64,000 nt of DNA from Climacium dendroides (taxonomy: Eukaryota; Streptophyta; Bryopsida; Hypnales; Climaciaceae). The stretch covers positions 3,720,001 to 3,784,000 of the forward strand of contig OX467090.1 of NCBI GenBank assembly GCA_950106755.1, in the 5' to 3' direction. A program made the translations under genes and the position numbers. Every line of letters starts with the position of its first letter. Position 1 is the stretch's first letter. This document shows positions 24,776 through 34,126 of the stretch, piece by piece. The notes under the pieces are model-generated. The model was not told where the DNA came from. It saw only the letters and a list, made by a program, of their open reading frames with translations, and did no database searches.

Positions 24776-25140
24776 CTTCCACTCGTTGGACTGCGGATGA
24801 AGCACCTTGCGCACCATGGCTTCGTCCTTGAAGCTCCAGGGTCTCTCGATCAAGCCTGTACACCCCATCTTGTTCAAATCTTCCAATAGCTCCTCTCTTT
24901 CTCTCGTGTCCTCCGGAATCACTAGACTGAGGTGTTTCGATGCCACCTTGGTGAACTCCTTATGTCCTTCGCTCCCCAACATAGCTCCGCACTCTTCTTT
25001 AACAAACTCTCAACTCTCTACGCAAAGCTCCGCCGGTCTCGCTCGGAAAACAGACAACACCGGAACTCAAATCGCTCAAAGGCACGTTCAAACAGTTTCA
25101 GAATACATCAGAGAAAAGTCGGAATGAAACGCCCTTGCCC

Positions 25141-25147
25141 TTAAATA
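25141..25147 (-). promoter_or_regulatory. TATA-like box of copy D gene
   Basis: TATTTAAG on the minus strand lies about 160 bp upstream of ATG 24982, in the same relative place as the TATA box of copy B. The region from 24983 to 25574 otherwise looks like element 5' flank. Confidence 0.45.
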
Positions 25148-25574
25148 CCCTAATGGGAAGTTCCTATGTCTCAGCAGTTTCCCGTTTCTTACTATTGGCT
25201 GGCACGTTCCGGTTTCCTGACCGTTAAAATTGACTATTGAAGACTCGCCGCGAAATCCTCCGGTTGGCAACGGTACGCCACAACTCCCGGATCTGACTGT
25301 TTCCGATCGGTTTTCGGTAAGGGTTGGCACCATTTGCCCTAATTAAAAAATCTTGATGAATCGATTTCCGGTTTCGGATATCGCATTTCCGATTCCGAAG
25401 ACAGGAGCGACCATTAACACTATTATGTAATTAAGGTCATTCCGGTTTCCGGTTTTCTCTACTAAGCGATATATCCGGTGTTTAAGACTAAAAACTAAAA
25501 TCCTATCAACAAAACAAAAATTTTAACCCTATTTTCTACTATCTAAACTAAATGTGACTTTCGAGGTCGCGATA

Positions 25575-25872
25575 TGGTAATAGAGGTGAAAAAAGTAGGG
25601 GCTGAGAGGTGTAGCCCTACTCTTCCTCACTCTGATGAACAATTGGGACACTAGATTGGAAATGATCCGGGCGACCGGGCCTAGTCCATATTCCGGTCCT
25701 GGCTTAGGGCACCGAATATTGTATTCCCCAAAGTGATGGTCACTCTGGTTGGTTTCTCAAGATGGAGAACCAGAACCAAAAACTCCAGGAGGTGACGGTG
25801 GCGGTCCTCCAAGCAGTCTTCAACTGCGTACCCGTCCTTAGGGTTAACTTCTCCCTTGAACTTGCCGCGGAT
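25575..25872 (-). pseudogene. Outer-copy gene, N-terminal-side block cut by LTR alpha
   Basis: Reads I-R-G-K-F-K-G, PKDGYAVEDCL, LLEFLV, RVTITLGNTIFGALSQ, then N-M-D-TAG (Trp expected), a one-base frame change near the GCCCG run, and S-P-Y-F-F-H-L-Y-Y-H at the insertion site of copy D. The upstream (N-terminal) end stops abruptly at 25872, where the LTR's TGTGAGCC begins. Confidence 0.7.
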
Positions 25873-27400
25873 TGTGAGCCTTCAAGTTAGCACTTGGAAC
25901 TCTGTATCTATTTTTTGTGGTTTTTTATAATAAGTTAGATCAATAATTATGAAAAAAAAACATACAAAGAGAGTTTCGAAGGAATTGGTAGAATTCCCTA
26001 CCAACCTGGTCAGGAATCCTCCTAAAATCTCGGAAATGCATAAATTTTGGTGTTTTCCTAAGTTTTAGGGTTTTAGGTAGAAATTAGAGCGGTAGTTAGT
26101 AATCCCGAGAGATGTGAGGTTTTGAGTGTTAGCTAGTCCTAGTGTCCTGTTTATGCACAATTAGACTTGCAAGGTGCATAACAACCTCGCTAAAAGTCTA
26201 ATTCTAATTTGTAGAGGAATTGGGTAAAAAGTGGAAAATGCAACTGTAAGAATCCAGCAACGAATACGCAGAAGTTGGCGGAAATCATGATTGGAGCTTA
26301 TAAAAAGGTGCTTTAGGATAAAAGCATGCCAGGAATTTGACATTGGAGCCAATTCACCAAGATTCCCCCCGGTACCAAGAATGATTTCCCCCCAAGGCGG
26401 AAATTATTCTTGAATTGCTAAAATTAAAAAAGTGCAAGTGAGCGTGGAACTTACACTTAGAATCTAGGAGTATCCTAGATGTTATCCAAAAAGTTTCGGT
26501 TCATTCTGAAACTCCACGTTGACTCCATGGGAAGTCAACCGCACAAAAACATATTCGTAAATTCCTAGAAATTACACATGTTGCGGTAAAATCTCACTAA
26601 AAATTAGATTAGGTCTTTGTGTGCTAATAAAGCGCCCCGTCAAGTTTAACGGCATTCTGACATTCCTAACTACCAGAATCGACACCGACGGAGAATTTAT
26701 GAAGAATTTACAACTTGGCGGCGGGTTGACCGACGTATCAGGAGCGTCTGGTGTGCGATTGGAGCAAATAAGGAGTCTTTTCTTACTCCCACAGACCCTC
26801 CCGACAACATCGGCTAGTCAAATTCATCAAAAAGCGCAACCTCCAAAAGTTAGAGTTGACTTTTCTTTGGAGTTACCGTGATTCAAATTTTGCGCTAGAA
26901 ACAGCCTGGTAAGCAGGGGTAAGGGGTCTTCTAGACTAATTGGGACCTTTTGAAGACAATGGCATAGTTTGTATTTCGTTTTGGGTTGTTCCCTAAAAGA
27001 TAGAGAGGGTCAGCTCATAGTTTGATTTTTTAGGGTGATTTTCGGTTAATCCCAAGGTTAATTTCGCAAATATCTTTTGGAAAATCGAAGATTGGATTTG
27101 CTCAAGATTTCTTTCTTGCATAAGAAGCCAACTTTGGACCCAATTTAGACTATTTAGAAATGATTTTGGATTAATTTGCAAAATATCTCGGTTAATTAAC
27201 GTTATTTTCAAAATATCTTTGGGAAAAATCTTGGATTTGATTTGGCCAAGATTTTCTAGCTAATTGGGGAGGATCTTCAAAGATTTGATTCATTAAACAA
27301 AGATTATTTTGCAAATATCTCAAGGTAGTTTAGAATTCAACGCAAGAGAAAGGTAGAGTTTCGTAAAATCGGAAACTACCGAGGAGGGGCCGGGCACGAG

Positions 27401-27408
27401 TATATAAG
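27401..27408 (+). promoter_or_regulatory. TATA box in LTR alpha
   Basis: 'gagTATATAAGgccccc' is followed by the conserved 'ctcgaggcttccaacaaccc' block. The same pair occurs in beta (47922-47928, minus) and gamma (51773-51780), so this is the likely U3 promoter. Confidence 0.6.
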
Positions 27409-28357
27409 GCCCCCCTCGAGGCTTCCAACAACCCTCATTCTTTTTCATTCCTACATCCAAACTCTACTCTCTTGTGGTGTTACTGGCGGTGCCAAGACAC
27501 TTAGGCCAAATTTTGGCCAAATTGTTCTAAATTCTTGTTTGTGTACTCTAAAGGGCAAGAGGGTCCCCTTTTTTAGTATTTCCTATTGAATCTTTTAAGT
27601 GTTGAACTAAAATTTTTGTTTGTCTTGTTCCTTGGAAACTTGGAAGGCTCAAACCTCCTACACCTTGATTTCGGTTCAAAAAAACTAACCATTGTGCTAT
27701 CTGGACAGATTTGGTATTATTAAACTTAAGGTGGCGAAGCTAGACTTTGCCAAGAGTTTATTAAACCACTTTAGCCCGAACATTCATTGTATAATGGAAT
27801 TTGGGATTTAATTGCTAAAGTTTGGTTTAAACACTGTCATGTGTACCTTCTTTAGTAATTAATTGGCTACTATTCTTAAGAATTTGGGAATTAATTCTAA
27901 TGTTCGGTTAAACACTGTCATGTGTACCTCCTTTAGAAACTAAATTTTCTAATCCATTCTTAGATCAGCTAAAATCAAGATTAGCCAAATAACAAAGGTT
28001 TAATCTTGGAATATCTATAATTGATACCTTTTAATCCCTCAAGTACTTAAGTACTTGATCCCTTTACAGAAAACCTGTTTAGACTCGTGGTCATTTGGAA
28101 TAGTGAATGAAGTTAGGATTGATAGGAATAAGTTTGAGAATTTGAGATTTAAGATCTTTCCATTTACTTTGATTAAGTAGAGTTTAGGCTAGAAATCTTA
28201 AGGTAAAATTAGATTAGAAAGCAGTTTTAGATTATTTGGTTATTTAATCTGGATTAGCCAAAACTAGCATATAGTATTAGTTAAGTGAACAAGGAGCTGA
28301 TCAGCCCAACAGACCAGTCGGGACTAAGAGGACAATCGGCCAGTCAGTCATCGGGAC

Positions 28358-28597
28358 TGTTGTGACAAGAAAGAAAAATAGAGAGCAAAGAGATCAAAGC
28401 AATACTACAAAGCAATACAACAAAATATATTCAATTAACTTTCACCGATAAGGATGATCCATCTATATACTAAGATGGGTGAGCCTATCAAGGCTTGTTA
28501 CATATATATATCTCCTAGTGGGAGTTGAGTTTAACTACCAGTTGGACTAGCAGTAAATGGTGTTCGCTTAGTTTATGTTAACATCTTTATTTTAACA
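28358..28597 (-). repeat. Copia 3' LTR
   Basis: 240 bp, TG...CA ends, paired with 35656-35895. The adjoining bases 28598-28606 read GAGGAGGAG on the minus strand, the expected polypurine tract. Confidence 0.95.
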
Positions 28598-29052
28598 CTC
28601 CTCCTCGAGCACTAAGTTATTGTTAAAAATTTTAAGCTTTGTATACTAGTGATTGCTATGGCACCTAAGAATAACTCCTCCTCAATCTCTAGGATACCTC
28701 GTTAAAAACTATCTCTGAATAGAAAAACCTTGATAGCAAGGAAAAAATGTACAGAGTATAGAAAAGACTGTATCTATGTGGAAGTCAGCTCGTTGTCATA
28801 CTGTAAATATATACATAGTATAGAACGTATGTATATTATACGTTTTGGAAGATTCTTGATTCGGAGGAGAAACTTACCGATGACGCTTCCATTAGCTTCA
28901 AAGTGACGCTTGTTAACAATGGAATCTGTAGATGTAGAATCTGAACCGGAGGCTTAAACAAACTTCATCAGTTTGACGTATTTCTTTGAGTTTTTTAGAT
29001 TTTGTACTCGGATTTGGAGTTCGATTGTAGAATGTCGAACTAGAGGGTTTTT

Positions 29053-29490
29053 ATGGAGTCACAAGATGTAGAGTCTGAACCGGAGGCAGAATTAGAGCTT
29101 TCCTTGTCACAGTTGCCTAGTCAGCCATTTCAGCCGGCAATTTCACGACCATTGCCTATTTATGTCACAGATAAGGCCGGACCTTCTCGTCCATTAAAGA
29201 AACCTCGTTTGGACCGTCGTTGGCATGGAAATCTTGATCGAGACGCCCGTGCTTTGGTGATTCTACTTCAAGTAGGATGTGTTGAACCTGGCACACACGA
29301 TGTGACGTTTGAAGCAAGTTATGAGGGCCTGAATGAAGACCAGTATTTTTGTATGATGAGGCCAAACAAAGAAGGCACTGGCCATCAACGTTGGTTGAAA
29401 GGGCCAGTGAATCCTTTAACCAAGGCTGAGCGTGCAGATTACGTGGCGAATACAATCAGGCGCATCCTCAAATTCTTACAGATGGAGTAG
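29053..29490 (+). CDS. 145-codon ORF inside copia 3' region, antisense to pol; unknown
   Basis: Starts M-E-S-Q-D-V-E-S-E-P-E-A and ends K-F-L-Q-M-E, then TAG. The N-terminus is acidic. A basic patch (PLKKPRLDRRWHG) could be a nuclear-localisation-like signal. A folded-looking C-terminal part has R-D-A-R-A-L-V-I-L-L-Q-V-G-C and E-R-A-D-Y-V-A-N-T-I-R-R-I-L-K. I do not recognise the family. At 28919-28957 a short frame M-E-S-V-D-V-E-S-E-P-E-A-stop repeats the start, so the 5' end has been duplicated. It lies between the RNase H end and the 3' LTR, opposite in strand to pol. It may be a captured host gene fragment or an element-borne antisense ORF. Confidence 0.4.
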   Translation: MESQDVESEPEAELELSLSQLPSQPFQPAISRPLPIYVTDKAGPSRPLKKPRLDRRWHGNLDRDARALVILLQVGCVEPGTHDVTFEASYEGLNEDQYFCMMRPNKEGTGHQRWLKGPVNPLTKAERADYVANTIRRILKFLQME

Positions 29491-30007
29491 TGCTCTTCAT
29501 CGACTTCAGTTTTTACCTCCATTGGATGATGGTTGGAGTTTAGTGTGATATGTATGTCTTTAGTGGTTTATTTTAATGTTAGAAATAAAAGAATGGGAGT
29601 TTAGAAGTAGTCTACCTTCTAGTCATGACCTTTGAGATTCGTTGGCTTTAGAAGATGAATAGAAACTTACCTTTAGGTAGTTTTCTAAGGCCAATGATTG
29701 TTTGGAAACCCATGTGGAGTGTAAATGGGCTGGTCCTACTTCCCTTAGGGGTCTAGAAGATAGATAGGCATCTTTCTTGCTCCTTCAAGTCGGGTTTGTG
29801 TGGTAGGAAAGTTACCTTGTGTTTTTGAAGTTTGAAGAAGTTTGTGTATAGTGAGCCGAAACTTTGATCGGCGATAACTTTTGTTGTATCAACAATCTTG
29901 CAATGGAAATTTGAGGGTTTCTTCCTTATGATTTTGCACTTCTATAGACACCTTTCTTAATTGATTTGGAGTTGTGAGTAAGGAGTTACAAGCGTGTAAG
30001 TAGAGGA

Positions 30008-30560
30008 GGGTCTGCTGCCACCCAACGAAGAGGAGCAGAGATTCGGGCGACCACCAAAGTTTGTGATTTTGAACTCTCTCTTTGAAAATTTCAGGTTTGG
30101 AAGTAGTTTTTCTTAGCTTTCTATAGACACATTACTCAAAGTATTTGGAGTTGTATGTCAAAAGTTATAGGTTGTTGAATGACAAAGAGTCTGTTGCCTT
30201 TCAATAGAGAAGGCCGAGATTTTGAATGTCCATAACTTTTAGACAGTAGTTTGGAATGCTTTGAAACTTAAGGAGGGTTTACTTTGTGTTCTTAGTTTTC
30301 TAAAAAGCTATAGCACTTGTGAATTGAATAAAATTTGAAGGAGATATAGAGGTTTGAGTTAGGAGAGGTCTGCTGCCTTTCATTAGAGAAGGCCGAGACT
30401 TTGATTGTCCATAACTTTTGGACAGTAGCTTAGTTTCATTTGAAACTTTTAGGGTAGTTGTATTATATTTTTAGCTTTTCAAAATGCTATAGCACTTAGC
30501 ATTTGAGCTTGTAGAACATCTGTAGCACTAGTTTGAAGGCAATTGCTATTTACAAAAGTT
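30008..30560. repeat. About 175-bp imperfect tandem repeats in copia 3' region
   Basis: Three units start near 30008, 30188 and 30368, each containing 'gtctg(c/t)tgcc' then 'gagaaggccgagattttga' and 'gtccataacttttggacagt' variants. The flanking stretches 29491-30007 and 30561-31144 are non-coding as far as I can see. Confidence 0.65.
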
Positions 30561-31144
30561 TCTTTTGAAACTAGTTGGGGGTTTCTTCAAGTTCTTGGGT
30601 GAAGGAGGTTTCCAAGACTCAAGGCTTTGGAGATTTGAAGACCCTTAGAGGTGTTGTGTGTGTTGTGGCTTGTGGTTCGACAGGGTTGTTTTCATTTGTT
30701 ATTCCCAGCCGGTTTTGGAGGCTAGTTGCAATTTCAATTTCAGCATTGTGAACCTGTTGCGAGCCATGGTTATCCAGTAAGCGCTCCATTTTGTGTTTGT
30801 GGTGACGAAGTGGGGTTAATGGCCCACATGGTCGATCTTATATGTTGTTTCCACCGGTGAAAGGCGTTTCCTGATCACCGTGGGTTTGAAGTTTAGGAGC
30901 CCATCATTCGGACGGTCACTCGTGTTGGCTGTCCCGTTTTACTCGTCTTGGAACTTGTTTCTTATCACCCACCCTTACCTTGGCCCTTTAGAGCCACCAC
31001 AGGATAGGCCAACGGGGACGTGATCAAAGATTGAAGACCGAAGATAAGAAGATTGAAGACTGAAGATTCGACTGTTCAAACTCCCTAGCAAACTATTCCC
31101 AGTTGCAGCCAGATACTTCGTGTATTTCCAAAGCACACTCCTCT

Positions 31145-32671
31145 CTACACGACATCGTGTAGGAGCTTCATTCCGGCCTTTTGGACAAGTCTGCGATGTG
31201 TGTAAACAGGGAGGGCCTTCGTGAGGAGATCAGCAAGGTTGTGAGCGGACTCAATTTTCTTGATTTTGATTTGCCCGTTGGAGATCAGCTCCTGAGTGAA
31301 GCTAAAAATTTGAGGATCAATATGCTTGACACGGTCACTTTTGATGAAGTCGGCGCCTACCTGAGCTACGCATGTGGCGTTGTCTTCGAAGATGATGGTT
31401 GGTGTGGATGCCACGCTCAGGCCGCATTGTTGCATGATGATCCTGTGTAGGTTGCGGAGCCAAACAGCTTCTCGAGTTGCTTCATGAAAGGCGATGAGTT
31501 CGAAGTGATTCGTTGATGTCGCAGTCACTGTTTGCTTGACGGACTTCCACAAAATCGAGGCGTTGTTTTGGAGGAAGATATAATCGGTTTGCGACTTGCC
31601 GGAAACCACGTCAGACTTGTATCCTGCGTCTGCATAGTCCACAATCTCTGATGTTCCATCCTTCATGTAGTGAAGTCCTAAGTCTTCGGTGCCTCGTAAG
31701 TATCTGTAGACGAGTTTCACCGCACTCCAATGTCGGGCTGATGGTTTTTGGTTGTGCCTCGCTAGCACGCTGACCGCGAAGGAGATGTCCGGCCTGGTAA
31801 AAGTTGAGAGATAGAGTAGTACTCCTACGGCCGCAAGGTAACGTGTTTTATCAAACTCTTCCTCCTCCTCCTCGCAAGGATGATAAGGATCATCTTTGGT
31901 CTTGCTTCGGCCGATCATTGGAGTTGACAAGGGGATGGCCTTGTCCATTCCAAAGCGCTTCAACACCTTCTGAGTATAAGTGGTCTGGTGTAGAAATAAA
32001 CTTTCATCCGGTAGATGTTCAACCTGGAGCCCTAGACAATAGGAGGTCTTACCTAGTAGCTTCATTTCGAAGTGGTCAGTAAGCAAGTTCACTACATGCA
32101 AGCATGTAGCCGCAGTTCCTATGAGGTTCAGATCATCTACGTACACGGCTACTATGGCAAATCCTGTGGTATCACGAAGGATAAAGATGCAAGGTAGACT
32201 TTGATCATGTTGAAACTTATGATCAATAAGAAAGGAATGAAGATGGGAGTACCACATCCGGCCGGCCTGTTTCAGGCCATAGAGAACGCGTTGGAGCTTG
32301 AGGCCAGAATATGAGTGAGCAGAATCAGCTGGAATGGACTGGGTTAGGTAATCAGGTGGTGGCTTGATGTACAAGTGTGCATCTAAAGGACCATAGAGAT
32401 AGGCCGTGACTACATCCAACAAGTGGGTTTCTAAGGTATGTTGAACTACCATTCCCAACAAGTACCGGAATGTGGTTGAGTCCATGACTGGAGAGTAGGT
32501 GAAGGTGTAATCAACACCTGGATGTTGAGTAAAACCCTGGGCAACTAGACAAACCTTATAACGAACAACTTGACCCTGGGCGTTTCGTTTCTTAGTGAAG
32601 ATAAGCTTGTGCCCAACTGGCTTGGTGGCCAAGTTGGTCACAAGTGGACCAAAGACTTGATGCTTTTGCAA
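31145..32671 (-). pseudogene. Copia reverse transcriptase and RNase H
   Basis: A 508-codon open stretch. RT motifs: YKVCLVAQGFTQ, DVVTAYLYG, LYGLKQAGRMWY and the active-site Y-V-D-D (near 32135-32150). RNase H follows: Y-A-D-A-G-Y-K-S-D, I-F-E-D-N-A-T-C, then ADLLTKALP near the end. In copia elements RT copies the genomic RNA into DNA and RNase H removes the RNA. The frame itself is intact, but a TAG at about 32686 separates it from the upstream integrase part, so the polyprotein is broken. Confidence 0.93.
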
Positions 32672-32686
32672 AGATGCATACTCATG

Positions 32687-34036
32687 CTAAATGGCTTCAG
32701 ACCATTGGGGCCAATCTGGGCTAGCCTTAGCTGCCTCTAACGTAAGGGGATCAGAGGATGAAGTAATCAAGCTAGTAACAAAAGATATGACTGAAAGAGT
32801 TTTGTCTGGTGAGCAAGGTAAAGGATCAGATTGGTCAAGGAAAGTGAAAATTTCCCTATGGTGGCTGGACCTAGGCTTCTTAGCTTGGGGAAGTAAAGAG
32901 GAGATGGTATCTCTATGAGATAATATGCTAAGGGAGGGCTGACCTACCCCAGGAAGGGGATTCCTTGTAATGCGTCCGGAGTCACTGAATCCATCAGAGA
33001 GCTTGTCAGCTAAAGCCTTGAGCTCAAGCAATTGCTGGACCTCGGAATCCGCAAGGCCAATACATAGATCAGGATTCAGTGTGAATGTTTCTAGAGCAGA
33101 AAATATAAGGGATGAGGTAGGTCCAACTAAGGTAAGAGAAGAAAAGACACGCTCATCAAATTGACAATTCTGGAACCGAGCCTTATGCAAGGTTCCGGTT
33201 TGGGGAGAGACATATCTAATGATACTTGGAGAGTCAAAACCAACATAAATACCTTCCTAGTGATGTGACCCTATTGTTTTACGTTCAGACTCAGGGATAG
33301 GCACCCAAACTCGGCAACCAAAAACTTTGAAATGAGAGACATCTGGAGGGCGTCCGGTCAGAATCTCTAAAGGTGAATGCTCGTTAAGCAAGGTGGGGCG
33401 GTACCTCAGCAGGGTTGCTACATGGAGTACCGCGTGTGACTAGAAAAAGGAAGGGAGTTTAGCATGGAGTAACAAGGGGCGGCTGATAAGCTGAATCTTC
33501 TTGATGAAGGCCTCAGCTAGCCTGTTTTGGGCATGCTCATACGAGACAGCGTATGTGAGTGAGATGCCTGTTGCTACACAATAGTCCTCAAACTTTTGTG
33601 ACCTAAATTCCTTAGCATTGTCCATACGAAGAGTTTTGATTGGGTAGTCTGGGAAATGGGTTCTGAATTTCAACAGGGATGCTAGGACTTTAGCAAAAGA
33701 TCTGTTTCGAGTACTTAGCAAAGAAACTTCGAAGTGAACCCCAACAGCATCAACTAGAACTAAGTAATACCTAAAGGGTCCTAATGCGGGAGTGATGGGG
33801 CCACAAATGTCACCTTAAAGTCGTTGGAGCGGAGGTGGAAGCTCGCTTGGCAGCTTCCAATGTGAAGGCTTCAAAATCAACTTTCCTTGGGCACAGGCAT
33901 CACACGCTCTAACCTTGTTTGCATCGCTGGTACAAACCTCATGTCCCACAAGCAGGGGCAACATCCTCATGAACATTGTAGCTCCTGGGTGACCCATGCG
34001 TCCATGCCATAATCTGGTCTTATTTGGAGCGATCAT
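32687..34036 (-). pseudogene. Copia integrase, broken
   Basis: The zinc-binding N-terminus is visible (LWHGRMGHPG...CDACAQGK). The DDE-type core follows: D in G-D-I-C-G-P, D in R-M-D-N-A-K-E-F, E in L-A-E-A-F-I-K-K. A C-terminal stretch (V-F-G-C-R-V-W-V-P, EGIYVGFDSP) runs on to the RT. In-frame stops occur at 33815 (TAA), near 33440 (TAG, Trp expected) and near 33258 (TAG, Trp expected). The integrase would insert cDNA with a 5-bp duplication, as seen at this element's own ends. Confidence 0.88.
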
Positions 34037-34126
34037 TGAGTATGAAGAGCCTCCACTAGGTGGAATAGTTTTACGTCCGCTAGGTAGACGGGAGATTACA
34101 AGCTCATACAGGCCACTTGCTCCACA

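Larger units (their letters stand above)
22823..24982 (-). pseudogene. Element gene, copy D: longest family member, split by a MITE
   Basis: ATG at 24982 (M-L-G-S-E-G-H). The N-terminal block reads HLSLVIPEDT...LLEDLNKMGC...RPWSFKDEAM. The MITE (24561-24775 plus one CTT) interrupts N-E-W-K|R-T-M-R. The conserved domain then continues: KWTLTAWREVYGF, DGYTVSECKD, RVLEFLVPIF, RMTITLGNTIFGALSGGRKV, SPFLFHLYHTHYCM. Acidic and charged linkers, a helical region (QELTDDLLAFKMQLREKEQE) with a 22-residue duplication, and a long Ser/Pro/Lys tail ending near 22823 follow. There is one frame change near the A-run at about 23815 and several in-frame stops (near 24015, 24000, 23970, 23832, 23444, 23147), every one TAG. 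About 640 residues without the MITE. Cellular role unknown. Confidence 0.65.
21517..25574 (-). mobile_element. Inserted copy D of the element family (4058 bp including a MITE)
   Basis: Flanked by TGGTG (21512-21516) and TGGTA (25575-25579), a 4/5 match. The ends are inverted: left TGTCATAGCACAGGAAAGTCA and right (reverse complement) TATCGCGACCTCGAAAGTCA, sharing TRTC and GAAAGTCA at nearly the same offset. Removing the insert joins the outer gene in frame as L-Y-Y-H-N-H-L-L, matching copy B (L-Y-Y-H-N). It carries its own gene (24982 to 22823) and about 1.3 kb of 3' non-coding DNA (21517-22822) in which I see no other gene. A CACTA MITE lies at 24561-24775. Confidence 0.75.
15838..25872 (-). 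mobile_element. Outer copy of an unclassified element family, split by two related copies and cut by an LTR
   Basis: The left end begins TGTCGCAGCACAGAGTAAG, matching the left ends at 17626 (TGTTGCAGCACAGGGTAAG) and, more loosely, 21517 (TGTCATAGCACAGG). Its single minus-strand gene survives as three blocks (25575-25872, 21109-21516 and 17276-17625). These join in frame once the copies at 21517-25574 and 17626-21108 and one copy of each target duplication are removed. The right (5') end is missing because LTR alpha begins at 25873 within the gene. I recognise no reverse transcriptase or DDE transposase. Confidence 0.7.

Noticed and set aside
17276..25872. Reassigned UAG codon (alternative genetic code) in the coiled-coil gene family
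   Set aside because: Frameshifts are also present, other genes in the window end at normal stops, and CHG deamination of CTGG/CCAG explains the TAG bias more simply.
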